A model generated the notes under the pieces. That model was not told where the DNA came from. It made no database searches and saw only the letters and a program-made list of their open reading frames with translations. From contig JAGMVK010000008.1 of the NCBI GenBank assembly GCA_020747065.1, forward strand, positions 1,922,001-1,986,000: DNA of 64,000 nucleotides. Direction: 5' to 3'. The first letter of the stretch is position 1, and each line of letters begins with the position of its first letter. Shown here one piece after another: positions 44,565 to 56,329 of the stretch. The translations under genes and the position numbers were made by a program. The stretch is from Cadophora sp. MPI-SDFR-AT-0126 (Eukaryota; Ascomycota; Leotiomycetes; Helotiales; Ploettnerulaceae).

Positions 44565-45992
44565 CTATCTCGTCTGAAGCCTAGCATTCATACCTACAAT
44601 GCAACGAACGAGATCCCAGTCTCCATTATACCCTACCCAATCACAAACTACAATTCCAGTACTTCCATCGCCTGGTTGTCCAGCAGTAGCATTGTGCTGA
44701 CAGCACAGATACTCAACTACTGAAGGATTTACCTTCGCAGCAATCCGATCTGGCCAGCAATTTGCTCTCCAGAAGTTCGAAGCAGTTAAGAAGTTCATAA
44801 AGAAAGGTTGCTTTGCCGCCTCCGCAGCCGCAGCATTTACGTCTCCAGGTAGAGCACACACAGCCTGAGCAGCTCTCGCCAACTGGTCCGTGGAAAATCC
44901 AATCTTCTTCTGGATGTTCTCACTCTCTGCAACTTCGTAGAAGTCTTGAACTCGGATCTCTCCGCTAGAACAAGTCCCATCCACGCAATTGTCTGGCCAG
45001 CTTTCTGCATCGATGGCCCAGCCCTTACCACCCTGCTCCCCTTTCAAGGAGTCATCGAGTGCGAATCGTCGTATCAACACTACCTTCTTGCGGCACTCAC
45101 CAAGAGTAGGGATGCGATTCTGGACAAACCAGCGGGTTACATCGTTCGCATAGTGGGTGTGGAGGATCTTGCTGAGTTGTTGATCTGTAGCCTTTCCCAC
45201 ACCTTCACGCTTCAGTGATATAATGACAGTTTCGCTGGGATTGGCATCCAGAAACGAGTGAACAGTATTGAGGAGGTCACGGAGGTACTTATTGCCAGTA
45301 AGAGAAATGGGGAATGCGCTATGGACGAGTATCAGCCCGTCCTTAGAAGGGTCATCTGGATTCTCTGGCTGTACTCGAAGATCGAGAAACCGCACCCCGT
45401 TGTTGAGTTGTTCCTTGACACCCACAGCTTGACATCTAACCGAGGGAAGTGCAGTGTGGTGTGTTGGGGAGTTGTGGGTTCCTGGTATACTGAGCGCGGA
45501 GAGGGGAGTCTCGTCCTTGAGCTGGCTCATCCATGACTCTAGCTTCGCGGAAGAATATAAAGCAAGATGCGAGGAGCTCGGTATGTATACACCAGTGAAC
45601 TCGAAGCGAGGATCTGGAGAAAGTGGTGACAGGACTGTGGATCGTTGGGACGGGGTGGGGGTATCGATCCTATATCTTTGCCCTTCTGCCTCGACTGTCA
45701 ATCGCAAGACTTGGTTGGCATTGGGTTGGATGTCTGTTGTTTTTGACTCGAACGGGCTAATTGGTATGGAGACTTCTTGAGCACTGAAACTCTCGGACTT
45801 CGCAGCAAGCTGGGGCGAGGATGGACTCGTGAAGTTGTTCATTAGCCCAGTAAAGGCTCGAGTAATATTCGCAACCCCTCGGCCTCCATTGGTATTTTTG
45901 TCTGACCCGGCGACGGTTTCGAAGCGCTCTACCACCTTCAATTCGAGAGCAGTAGCAGTCAAATTGCGGATTGCTAAAGGTGGAATGGACAT
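44565..45992 (-). CDS. PI-PLC X-domain phosphodiesterase-like protein (475 aa)
   Basis: The gene is a single exon. I chose the ATG at 45992 (MSIPPLAIRNLTATALELK), because the upstream part of the ORF is a Met/Leu artefact of an ATCAAC repeat. Residues 1-160 form a probable beta-rich N-terminal domain. The X domain starts at about 165 with LSIPGTHNS (His173), then RFLDLRV (about 201) and ILVHSAFP (His224). These two His and the Arg/Asp are the catalytic-type residues of bacterial-style phosphatidylinositol phospholipase C. No signal peptide or Y domain is seen, so it is not a eukaryotic-type PLC and is probably intracellular. Substrate is unproven. Confidence 0.85.
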   Translation of the reverse strand: MSIPPLAIRNLTATALELKVVERFETVAGSDKNTNGGRGVANITRAFTGLMNNFTSPSSPQLAAKSESFSAQEVSIPISPFESKTTDIQPNANQVLRLTVEAEGQRYRIDTPTPSQRSTVLSPLSPDPRFEFTGVYIPSSSHLALYSSAKLESWMSQLKDETPLSALSIPGTHNSPTHHTALPSVRCQAVGVKEQLNNGVRFLDLRVQPENPDDPSKDGLILVHSAFPISLTGNKYLRDLLNTVHSFLDANPSETVIISLKREGVGKATDQQLSKILHTHYANDVTRWFVQNRIPTLGECRKKVVLIRRFALDDSLKGEQGGKGWAIDAESWPDNCVDGTCSSGEIRVQDFYEVAESENIQKKIGFSTDQLARAAQAVCALPGDVNAAAAEAAKQPFFMNFLTASNFWRANCWPDRIAAKVNPSVVEYLCCQHNATAGQPGDGSTGIVVCDWVGYNGDWDLVRCIVGMNARLQTR

Positions 45993-46185
45993 GGTATCAA
46001 TTGATCTGTCGTCACAAAGACTGCGATGCGATACTTCGCTTTGGGCTGAGCTGTGCTGTGAGAGACAACACCCTGCCCTGCCCTGATTCGAAGAAAAGTA
46101 ACTTATAACGACGTAATAAATGGGGGCCTGAGAAAGCCTGAAGATGTCCCGAAATCTGCCGAGGAAGGTTAACGACAACTCTAAA

Positions 46186-46230
46186 ATCAACATCAACATC
46201 AACATCAACATTGACATCAACATTAACATC
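46186..46230. repeat. ATCAAC hexanucleotide microsatellite
   Basis: About seven imperfect units in the leader of the PLC-like gene; read on the - strand they give the spurious Met/Leu stretch upstream of its ATG. Confidence 0.85.
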
Positions 46231-47282
46231 GCTCCGTCTTACGAAAGTACAGCTTACGAAACCTTCGGTGACTAGGTAAAGTTATCCTGTTGTACTTGAT
46301 ATCCAGCTATGCATGCCCATGGCCAAACTCTGCGAGCGGCCTGGATGAAGGCACGCAGTAATAGCTAACTAAGCACAGTACTTTCGAGGCACAAGCCTCT
46401 CGATACAAAACCAACACTGGTTCAAGATAGGAAGTCATACACTTTACTTGTGCTGCTCGAAGTTGAGTTCAGTCACGGTCGATATTCAAATTGCCATGCG
46501 TACATAATCTGTATGCAGGTGTGGCTGCCGGCTGTTCAGTGTGTATATGTATGAATGTACGTATGTACGTATGTATATATGTATGCCTGCATGCCATTGA
46601 GATGACTGACGTCTTTTCTTCTCTTACTTACGGAGGCATTACACCACAGGCCCTCCATCATCCGAAACCATTCCTCGTTTGACCTTCCTCTTTCGGTTCC
46701 TCCGCGTCAGCTTTGAGAGAAAGTCTGCCATGACTTGCCAATTGATCGCTGCTTGCTACGAATACAATGCTTACTTTCTTCCGCCTGCCAGTGTAGTGCT
46801 ATTTCTTCGCGGCGACTTTCGCCCTATTCTTTCTACCCCTCCCCGCCCCTCCTCGCGGCGGACACGAAAAGCGACACTGACTACTTTTTCGAATGCTGTG
46901 CGCTTTCTCTCGTTTTTCTAAATCCCTGCTTATTTCCTTCCTATGCTGTCTGGCTAAGAAAAATTGTGGGAGACGAAGATAGACCAACAATTGTGAATGG
47001 TGATGAGCGAAAGTTACGATTTACAAGTCCTGTGTCCTTTCCAGGACATTCAACTGCCTGTTTGGACACCAGGACGCCTCGCACACAATGCCGCTTTTGG
47101 CGACCAGTGGGAGCATTCCCACCCAGGACGTGTGGCACAGCAATCATATTGCACCACCGGATTCTGGCAAAGAGATCATGCTCCATAGCCTTAATTGAGT
47201 CCCGTCGTTGCCTCACTTGCTTGCGTACCTGTTGTCATATCAAGGCAGCCACTGCATTTCCGGGGTTCGGAGCTCAACACCG

Positions 47283-47305
47283 CCCCCCCCCCCCCCCCCC
47301 CCCCC
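47283..47305. repeat. Poly-C homopolymer (23 C)
   Basis: Uninterrupted run of 23 C, 108 bp upstream of the ABC transporter ATG. Confidence 0.9.
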
Positions 47306-47412
47306 TCGTCAGCTTCCCATTTAACCTTATCCATCCTTCTCTTGTCTGGTAGCTTTCGATTTCCAGTCATAGATCTGAGCTTCCTCCTCGAAACCCTTTC
47401 CGCCAAGCCAAG

Positions 47413-50400
47413 ATGGCTTCAAATCACTCATCACTTGAGTATTCTCTGAACTCCTTTGGTCCGACTGTCCCAAATGAGTTCGACTTCACGATCCTCTTCG
47501 AGAACACGATATTGTCTATCCTCCCATCTACACTACTACTACTTGTTCTCCCTTTTCGTATATATGCCCTCTATGGGAGATCTAGAAAGGTTTCGAAAAG
47601 CTTCCTCTACGAGAACAAGTTGGTACGTCCTTTCATCGCCCTCTCCCCGCCGCAGTCAATTGACCAAATTGGCAGCTTTTCCTCATTGCTTTTGCCTGCA
47701 TGGAAACTGCTCTTCTCGTAATGAATGCCTCAACTCCAGTCCTCAGAACTCGCTCATCGATTGCTGCCGCAACTCTCACTCTGGTTGACGCTGTTGGCTT
47801 ATGTCTGTTATCCCATATGGAACACATGCATTCGATCAGACCCTCCGCGATCATCAATATATATCTCATCATCACGCTCCCCTTTGACGTCGCCCGAGCC
47901 AGAACTCTTCTGATACATGGGACGACACGGACCTTCGGCGCTGTATTCACGAGTGCCGTTGCCATCAAATTACTGATACTTGTTTCGGAAGCAATCGAAA
48001 AGCGGAACATTTTACTGGACCAATATCGGTATACGTCTCCGGAAGTTACCAGCGGAATCTATAATAGGTCGTTCTTCTTCTGGCTCAACCACTTAATGCA
48101 AACGGGATTCTCCAAGGTTCTTGTAAACGAGGACTTGTATCCTATAGACGATGACATGGCATCGGGGGTTCTTCTAGCTCGCGCAGATAGGACCTGGAAA
48201 TCTGCCAATCAAGATCGATCACGAGCACTGTTTTGGTCTACGATCAGGGCGAATATGGTAGCATTCTTGTACTGCGTTTTCCCTCGAGTGTGTATGATGG
48301 GATTTCGCTATGCCCAGCCATTCCTCTTGGAGCGAGCTATAGAGTTTGCGAACGATCCAGATGACCCTGACAGGGTTGGCTGGGCACTGACAGCAGCTTT
48401 CGGGCTTGTTTTCCTTGGACTCGCAATTTCGAGCGGTTCTTATTATCACATGAATTACCGTTTCGTCACATCTACACGAGGTTCGTTGGTTAGCCTTATC
48501 TACGCGAAGACGATGGACCTGAGTATAATCGCTCTCGATGAGTCCGTTGCTGTGACGCTGATGTCAAATGACACTGGTAGGCCTACACAGTTCATCTCAG
48601 CCACCCACGATAATTCGGCTAATTTTCGTCATCAGAAGCCATATGCCAGTCTTTTCGGACCCTCCATGAATTTTGGGCAGTTCCGACCGAGCTGGCCATA
48701 GCGCTATTTCTGCTCTATCGACAATTGGGCCTTGCATTCTTAGCCCCAGCAGCTGTGGCTCTCTTGTCCACCGGTGGAATTTTAGCCATGGCGAAATATA
48801 TGGTGAGCACTTCCAGCCCTGAAGTCAGCTTTTTCTAGAACCTGCTTCCAGGTTACCCCGAGGTCGTCAGGAAGTTTGAGACATGCAATGGCGTCAAGCA
48901 CTGATACTTTGTACAGGGAAGGGCACAAAAAGTGTGGATGGAAGGCATCCAAACAAGAGTCGACGTCACAGCTTCAATGCTCGGTTCCATGAAGGCAAGC
49001 ACAATACAACTTCCAACAATACATTCACCGACTAATCATGTGGGCAGCCATGCAAAATGCTTGGATTCTCTAGTATCCTAACCAATGTCATCCAAGGTCT
49101 TCGAATTACCGAAGTGAAATTATCGAATATTTTCAGAAGACTTCTCTGCGTGCGTGTGTTTCTAGGTGAGACGGAGCCAAAAAGCTAACCGAGCCAATAT
49201 TTACCCGAGTTCTAGGTAACAGCACATCAACACTGGCACCTCTAGCAACGTTTGCGATATTCGTTGTAATAGCCAGCACAACCGGCAAGACTCTGAACAC
49301 GTCATCAGCATATACAGCGTTGTCCTTGATTACATTATTGGTAAATGCACACTTCCGGTCACGTTGCAAACGTATCTCGACTTCCCGCAGTTGCTGAACA
49401 CAGCCGCTATTCAATATCTAATGTAGAACTATGCTAATATTTACTTAGGCAGAGCCTGTTAATTCATTCGTCAGTAGTCCCTTTTTAGGAAGCTTTTACT
49501 TATTTCATGCCAGGTATTGTCAGTCCCGCTGTTGAATGCTGCCATGGCTTCTTTTACCCGAATTCAGAGCTTTCTGAAGTCGGACGCAAGGAAAGATCAC
49601 AGACTACCTCTCATAAACCCTTCTGATAGTGACCAAACTTCCACAATGTCAATGGAGAACGGGGACATCGAACTTGAGCCGCTCAAAACGTCTGCCACAG
49701 ATTCCACTTCGACCTTGTTGGTCGCTCAGAATGCCAGCTTTGCATGGAGCGAAGGTGGGATCCCAGCTGTTCGGGATCTGAATCTAGTTGTGAAGCGTCA
49801 CCAGATATGTTTCATTATCGGGCCCGTCGGATGTGGTAAAAGCACGTTACTGAAGGGATTGCTGGGCGAGACTCCTTCATCGCAGGGCTTTATTTACAGC
49901 AATGCGCCTGATACTGCGTTCGTTGACCAAACCTCGTAAGCCCTATCTGATCCAGCTGGGGGTGATTAACTATCAATTGTGCTTTTATCCCCTTTTCTGA
50001 CTATCAATGCTAATGTATGGGTAGGTGGGTCCGAAATGGTACCATCCAGCAGAATATATTGGGTGTTTCAGCATTTGAGGAACCTTGGTAGTAAGTATCA
50101 CAGATTGTTATTTGTGTTCACCTCTTTTCCTGGGAACATTATCCTTCTTCCTCATACAAATGTCACAACTCTGTTTCGGGACTTTGGACGACTATTCACA
50201 GTGACAATGCTGATTTGGATACCTCGTGTAGCAGCAAAGTCGTCTACGCGTGTGGACTTGAGGGCGACATAAATATCCTTCCTAAAGGTCATGGTAAGTA
50301 AACATGTGCCTCTCGGTCGTCATGTACCTCTTTCAGAGTGTACTGACATACAACCAGCAACACCTGTTGGCAGTGCAGGAATCTCGTTGAGTGGAGGGCA

Positions 50401-52984
50401 AAAGCAGCGACTGGCTCTCGCGAGAGCGTTATACGCTCGGAAGGAGCTCATCATCATTGATGATGTGTTCTCTGGTCTCGATGCGTCCACTGAGGACCAC
50501 ATCTGTGCCTCACTCCTCGGAAAACATGGTCTCTTCCGCTCGATGGGCATTACTGCCCTCCTAGCAACTCATGCCGTACAGAGGTTGAGTTTCGCTGATC
50601 ATATCGTTGCACTCGTAAGTTGTTGTTGTCTTCAGTTTCAACCATCCTACGTGCGGAAGGAAGTGTTCCTGATGGTTTCAAAAGTCTTATTATACTTTGG
50701 GACATTCAATTGGCAATCTGAAGCGCCATGATGAGTCGAGCTGACCCCGGATATAGGACTCTACCGGACACGTAGTCGAGCAAGGGACCTTTCAGCATTT
50801 GAGAATCACTGGCGGCTACGTTCAAAGTCTTGCATCCAAAATGAAAGGTGAGGGCACGGCCAAGGTAAGCGGGAGTGGTACCGGAGCACACTTGAAAATC
50901 GTTCCCACATCAGCAGAAGGAGAGCTCGACATCGCTGAAGATGAGCTGAGTAGACAGTCTGGTGATATTAAGGTCTACAAATACTACTTCAAAGCCACTG
51001 GATGGCTGAACACCGCAGCCTTTTTCGGGAGTGTCGTAGTTTTTGGAGTTGCTACCAAGATGACAGAGTTCATGTTGACTTACTGGACGAAGGCAGTTGA
51101 ATCTAAAGGGAACGAAGCCAACGGATTCTATTTGGGACTTTACGCTATGCTCGCTATCACTGGGATGCTTGGGCTTTGTGTCTCGGTCTATATCTTGGCT
51201 CTGAGGATGGTGCCGAACAGTGCTCAGCTCCTTCATGAGAGGTTACTCAATACCGTTATGGGAGCACCACTGTCGTTCTTCACCACGACGGACACCGGAA
51301 CTACAACGAATAGGTGATTAGGAGCAAAGTGACTAAATGAGATTGCCGAGAAGCTGACTTAGGTTCTAGATTTTCCCAGGACATGACGATTATCGATACG
51401 GAGCTTCCATACTCTCTGGTTGACTTTTCCCTCTCTATGATCGTCTCGATAATGGGAACCATTTTGGTACGTCACAACCGTTTCTACCTAGGATTGATCT
51501 CGCTTCGATTGAGACTACACTGACCGCTTTCACTTTAGATGTGCCTCTCTGCCGGCTACTTTGCCATCACAGTACCACCCGTCATTCTTCTGGTCTGGAG
51601 TAAGTCTAGATTCCAGGTGTATTGTGCACTACTGATAGAATTGCAGTCCTCCAGAAGTATTACCTGAGAACCTCTCGTCAAATGCGTCTTCTAGACCTCG
51701 AGGCAAAGTCTCCGTTGTACTCCCACTTCATTGAGTCACTCTCTGGGCTCGTCACCATTAGAGCATTTGGGTGGGGTGAGACTTTCAAGGTGAGTTTTTT
51801 TTGCACGTCTCTAAACCATGTCCCGCAGAGGTGTTGTCTGAGGAACGTATTGACATGGTATGGGGCAGGAACGTAACCTCGCCTTGTTAGACATATCGCA
51901 GAAGCCCTATTACCTCCTGTTCTGTATCCAGCGCTGGCTGGCACTCGCCCTCGACCTCCTAGTCAGCTTTCTGGCTGTCGTTCTCATGTCCCTTGTAGTG
52001 AAGCTTGTGAGTACCAGACGACTCCTACCCATCTTGAACCAAAATCCAAGCATGCTGATGTCTTCACAGCGATCAGAGATCAGCGCCGGATTTGTAGGTC
52101 TAGCATTACTGAATGTAATGAGTTTTAACGAATCTCTCGCCAACATTATCAAGACTTGGACGATGCTCGAAACCTCCCTCGGTGCCATTTCACGCCTCAT
52201 CGCCTTCACCGACCACACCTCATCCGAGAATCTGCCAGGGGAGAACAATCATATCCCCGAGAACTGGCCTATGCATGGATCCATCGAGATCAAGAACGTA
52301 TCGGCGTCATACACCTCTGATGATAATCTTGTCATCCGCGATCTCAACATGTCGATTCAACCAGGCGAAAAGATAGGCATCTGTGGACGCAGTGGAAGTG
52401 GCAAGAGTTCACTTATTACCACGCTCTTCCGAATGCTAGAAGTCACAGAAGAAAGCTCAATGACCATTGATGGAATTGATATCACTAAACTCCCTAGGGA
52501 GGTTGTTCGATCAAGCCTCAACGCCATTCCCCAAGAACCCTTTTTCATCCGCGGAACAGTTCGAGCAAATGCGGATCCTCTCCATCAGCACACAGATGAA
52601 GCAATCATGGAAGCTATTGAGAAGGTTCACCTTTGGGGAATCGTCTCAAATAAAGGAGGCCTCGACACACAGCTTGACGCCGAATTCTTCTCGCACGGAC
52701 AGCGCCAGCTCTTCTGCCTCGCTAGGGCGATCCTCCGCAAGAGCAAAGTCATTGTTCTCGACGAAGCAACAAGTAACGTAGACACAAAATCCGATGATCT
52801 GATGCAGGAAATTATTCGGAAGGAGTTCAGGGATTGTACGATCATCGCGGTTGCTCATCGCTTGGATACGATTCTGGATTTTGATAGGATTGCGCTGTTG
52901 AGTGAGGGGCAGTTGAAAGAGTTTGACTCCCCGCAAGCGTTGTTGAGTAGGCCTGGTGCTTTCCGAGACCTGTATAACTCGTGA
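47413..52984 (+). CDS. ABC-C (MRP-type) multidrug transporter (1455 aa, 17 exons)
   Basis: The exons are 47413-47622, 47676-48576, 48636-48802, 48917-48994, 49048-49165, 49216-49340, 49449-49469, 49514-49935, 50025-50090, 50202-50293, 50358-50614, 50757-51313, 51370-51466, 51539-51599, 51647-51789, 51869-52006 and 52070-52984. All phases close. The layout is an N-terminal membrane domain (TMD0), TMD1, NBD1, TMD2 and NBD2. NBD1 has Walker A GPVGCGKSTLL, signature LSGGQKQR and Walker B IIIDDVFSGLD. NBD2 has Walker A GRSGSGKSSL, a divergent signature FSHGQRQL and Walker B VIVLDEATSNVD. NBD1 lacks the usual Walker B Glu (Asp instead), as in many MRPs. It would export organic anions, drugs or conjugates across the plasma or vacuolar membrane. 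Intron 48995-49047 is GC-AG, exon 49449-49469 is 21 nt, and intron 52007-52069 is 63 nt with no stop. Confidence 0.93.
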
Positions 52985-54515
52985 AAACGAAAAATCTATC
53001 AATTCTCAGCGAGCAATTTGTTAGCGAAGTGTTTAGCGAGATTAGGTAGGCCTTAGATTAAGAAACCAAAGGGCAAACAAACGGGATTTAAACAAGCCAT
53101 CTCAAGCTGGGCACGCGATAAGTTCCAAGGGGGAAAGAGAACTTACCTACCATAACACCACTGCTCACATCTTACAAGCTACAACAAATCTGCAACATAA
53201 GAAACTCGACTCCAGGATACCGCGCACACAACAAAACCCGAATAGTAGAAACCAAGCGCCGGGTTTATCGGGGTGGCCCTATCCTAGGGACTTTACTCAT
53301 ACATTTCTTTCTCGAAAATCTTTCTGTTTTGGTTTGTACATACATGGGATCTTTTCTTGTTATTGCACAACCTCGGTTCCCCACATTGCTGAGAGCTACT
53401 CTTGTAATGTTCTCGGCCCGCTGTGGTGCCATGGATGTGGCCTCGCTATAAGCGAGTCGGAATGCAATATCCAATCTGGATACTCTTGATGTAGAGGTTT
53501 AGCAGGTGGTTTTGTGGGGGTGCAACCACTTGCGTTTCTGGGAAGATGTTAGTTGTTGATGAACCGTGCATGGAGTGCGCGAGCACAGCTTGAGATGGCT
53601 TATTTGAAGATAGTAGTGTCGGAAGATTATGTATTGATTGTGATATTCCAGAACGATTTTTTTTTGTGGAATTCACCTGTGGAGGGTGAGATGAAGCTAG
53701 GCTGGAAGTGAATCGAGGGTGACAAGTTGCGAGCTGGGCTGGGACATTGGGAGTAATACGAGCAAGATGGAGAGATCACCTTTCATATGTCATCAATTCT
53801 TCGGATTAATCCATACTTGAAGCGAAATGGTACATCTAAAGTCTGGCAAAGTAGTTGCCTTAATGTGTATAATTATTTGAGCCAACGGTCTCTACTTTCC
53901 TCATTTATCGATAGATCAACAGCGGCCACCGACTTCAGGAGTGGGTCTTGCAGTACATCTCGTACTTCTAAGATTCGTTGATCTCGAATGTACATCTTTC
54001 TGAGCATAATATCAACTCCAATCGAGGAATTCATAATAGTGGGTCAGTGTGTTGTTTATGTACCTAAGCGAGCTTCCTGCCATTTTGGTTCTGGTGTAAG
54101 TTTGCGAGAAAAGCCACGCTTGAGGTTGAGAGGACGCGAAAGTAATGTTATGAAACAACGCCGCTACTTATGAGAGAGTTGCCTCTTGAGGTTTTTTTGC
54201 ATATATTTTCTTGAGCCTTCTGGCCGAGTGACCGCAGCCTTGCTCCGCTGGCAAAAATAAGACATTCAGTGGTGAACACCTGAGGGTATGAATATTGGAA
54301 GAAACAGCTAGTAAGCAGGATGAGATTCATGCAGAGTGCGAGGGAGCAAGTGAAGAAACTATCGAAGGAGTAAACCGAATGTTGAAAGGGGGAAGGGGGG
54401 GGGGGAGGGGGGGAGGGGGGGAGAGTCCTGGGAGCAGAACCGATGAAAGCGACACCGGCAATTCCTCATGCATGCAATTCGGGGGTGTTTCTTTGGCAAG
54501 GAGAGAGAGTGGCGT
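52985..54515. other. Intergenic, no gene seen
   Basis: 3' flank of the ABC transporter. Short ORFs only. A G-rich tract lies at 54388-54421. Confidence 0.5.
54388..54421 (+). repeat. G-rich tract with quadruplex potential
   Basis: Several runs of five or more G separated by one or two A on the + strand. Confidence 0.85.
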
Positions 54516-54807
54516 GTACTATCCCCCTCCCCTAAATAATGTTAAAATGTGGAATTTATGGGGCGGAGGCTCGAAGTACTTTTTCTAACTGGTCAGAGGC
54601 CCTTGTGATAGCCTTGTCAGTTTCGAGGCACGAGCCAAAATTTGGCCTGTTGTAAAGGCTAGGGTAGTTGTAGAAGATTCCAGAGGGTCTTGCCCCTGGA
54701 CAGTAGCTATAATCTAGTATTTTGACTGGATGAACACCCTAGAAAAGCTGCCCACACGAGTACCACTTTCCCGCTTTTTAACATTATTTAGGGGAGGGGG
54801 ATAGTAC
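54516..54807. mobile_element. MITE candidate, 292 bp with 32-bp inverted ends
   Basis: A perfect 32-bp inverted repeat, starting GTACTATCCCCCTCCCCTAA, lies at 54516-54547 and 54776-54807. About 228 bp of non-coding sequence lies between the two arms. The ends can be read as TA followed by TCCCCC, resembling terminal repeats with a TA target duplication. No ORF is inside, so it would be a non-autonomous element. The start TATCCCC is shared with the ends of the DNA transposon at 9033-18694, but the rest of the terminal sequence differs. Confidence 0.65.
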
Positions 54808-55327
54808 TGTATGTGCCAGTGCATTTCGCTCCTTCCCGCATTCAATGCAGTGCAATCAGTGCACGGCCCATTCACCGCCAAGCCAAGAGGGGCTTGGTTT
54901 GGTTTGGTTCGGTTCAGAGTCATGATCCTTGTTCCTTCCATCTCCTCTCCACTCCACTCCACTCCACCACGATACGGCCTTGGCATTCCCTGAGTTCTGG
55001 ACCTCGACATGACATGGCTGCTGCTGATACTGACTTCATTTCGACTTCTCAATCTTCCTCTCTCTCTCTATTGACTTCATCTTGGGATTTCCTTCCTGCT
55101 TGTGAAGCAGAGATAGATGGGTACACGATAGCAGAGATCTGATTAAATCTACATGTCTTTTACACTGTCAATTCACTCCGTTATACATTATTCATTTAAT
55201 ATCGCCACTGTCTCCGACAGTCGAGCTGGAGTGACACTCCTGCGGCAGCACCATTAATTGATCGAAGACCATCAAGCACACCAGATCGTGCGCCCACGAT
55301 TTTCTGTCCTGCGGTGAATGTTCAGCC
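54808..55327. other. Promoter region of the UBTD1-like gene
   Basis: Contains short GGTTT and CTCCA repeats (about 54893-54965). Short ORFs without recognisable content. Confidence 0.4.
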
Positions 55328-56329
55328 ATGGTATAAATCGCCCCCATTCATTATCTCAGTACAATTTTCTAACACTCTTTCTTTCCAGGGCTGCTGTGCC
55401 TCCACCGTCCAGGCCAATCCATACCCCGCCCAGAACCCCAATAATGGCAATTCCTCCTCTCGCGCCATAAACTCGTCGCAACCTGCGTCGCAGGCTATGA
55501 TCCCGCGGCCATCAACAAACGCTTCGAACAACAGCGGTACACACCATAGACACCATCGAGACCTCACGAAACACCCTACCAAGGATCTCAAGCTGCATGT
55601 CTGGAAGAGCCAGACTCGAACATGGACTCGTGATCAGCTAGACGAGGAACGAATTGCTTTCTTTGATACGAGAACAAGTGGGAGGGAGGAGACATGGCAG
55701 GCAATTCGGACGGCGCTGGAGATTCTCTGGGCTGGAGGCGATGCTGGAGCTGAAGACAATGATGGGGGGCTGGCTACTGCCCAAGCCATCTTGAGAGCCG
55801 CTGGCGTGACAATTCCTAGTGGTGATTTGACTGCTGCTGTCTACGATGCCAATGGGGCGCGGTATGACTTACCTGAGCATATCGTTTGCGATCCTACGAA
55901 TATCGTTGAAATGCCCACTAGGACGGAAGAGGACGAGGGAGACAAGAGTGAAGAAGATGGGGAGACCGCTGATGAAGCCGAACTTTTGAGAAGAGACGAG
56001 ATCCGGAGAGGCAAAGCCGTGGTTAATCCTGATGATATGGTGGACATCAAGGTCAAACTCAGTGACCGCGACAGTCGGCCTCTTATTTTCTCAATCAGCA
56101 AACAGGATACAGTCCGAATAGTGACCAAGAAGATTTACGAGGAGTCAGGAGTAAGTACTGTCAATTATTCTCACCATTCGTCATTGTCCACTAAACTAAC
56201 TTTCAATAGCTTGAGCCACCAAAACATATACGAATAGCCTACCTCGGCAAGATCCTCAAAGACAATAAGACACTGAAAGACCAAGGCTGGCAAGAAGAGA
56301 ATGTGCTTAACGGACTAGTACTTGGATGA
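55328..56329 (+). CDS. UBTD1/DC-UbP-like ubiquitin-domain protein (294 aa)
   Basis: The exons are 55328-55330, 55389-56150 and 56210-56329. The first coding exon is only the ATG, followed directly by a GTATAA donor. The 58-bp intron has a CTAAC branch and pyrimidine tract before CTTTCCAG. Splicing gives MGCCASTVQ, a consensus N-myristoylation (Gly2) and palmitoylation (Cys3, Cys4) signal, as in human UBTD1 (MGNC). The middle is the DC-UbP N-terminal domain, with LKLHVWKSQTRTWTRDQLDEER, REETWQAIRTALE and YDLPEHIV. The C-terminus is a ubiquitin-like fold (VDIKVKLSDRDSRPLIF ... IAYLGKILKDNKTLKDQG). The protein probably attaches to membranes and acts in ubiquitin signalling. Confidence 0.92.

Larger units (their letters stand above)
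45993..47412. other. Intergenic between the PLC-like and ABC transporter genes
   Basis: Divergent promoters. Simple repeats: ATCAAC hexamers at about 46186-46230, GTATGTAC repeats at about 46551-46583, and a 23-C homopolymer at 47283-47305. A 205-codon ORF at 46735-47352 crosses low-complexity sequence and is not credible as a gene. Confidence 0.5.
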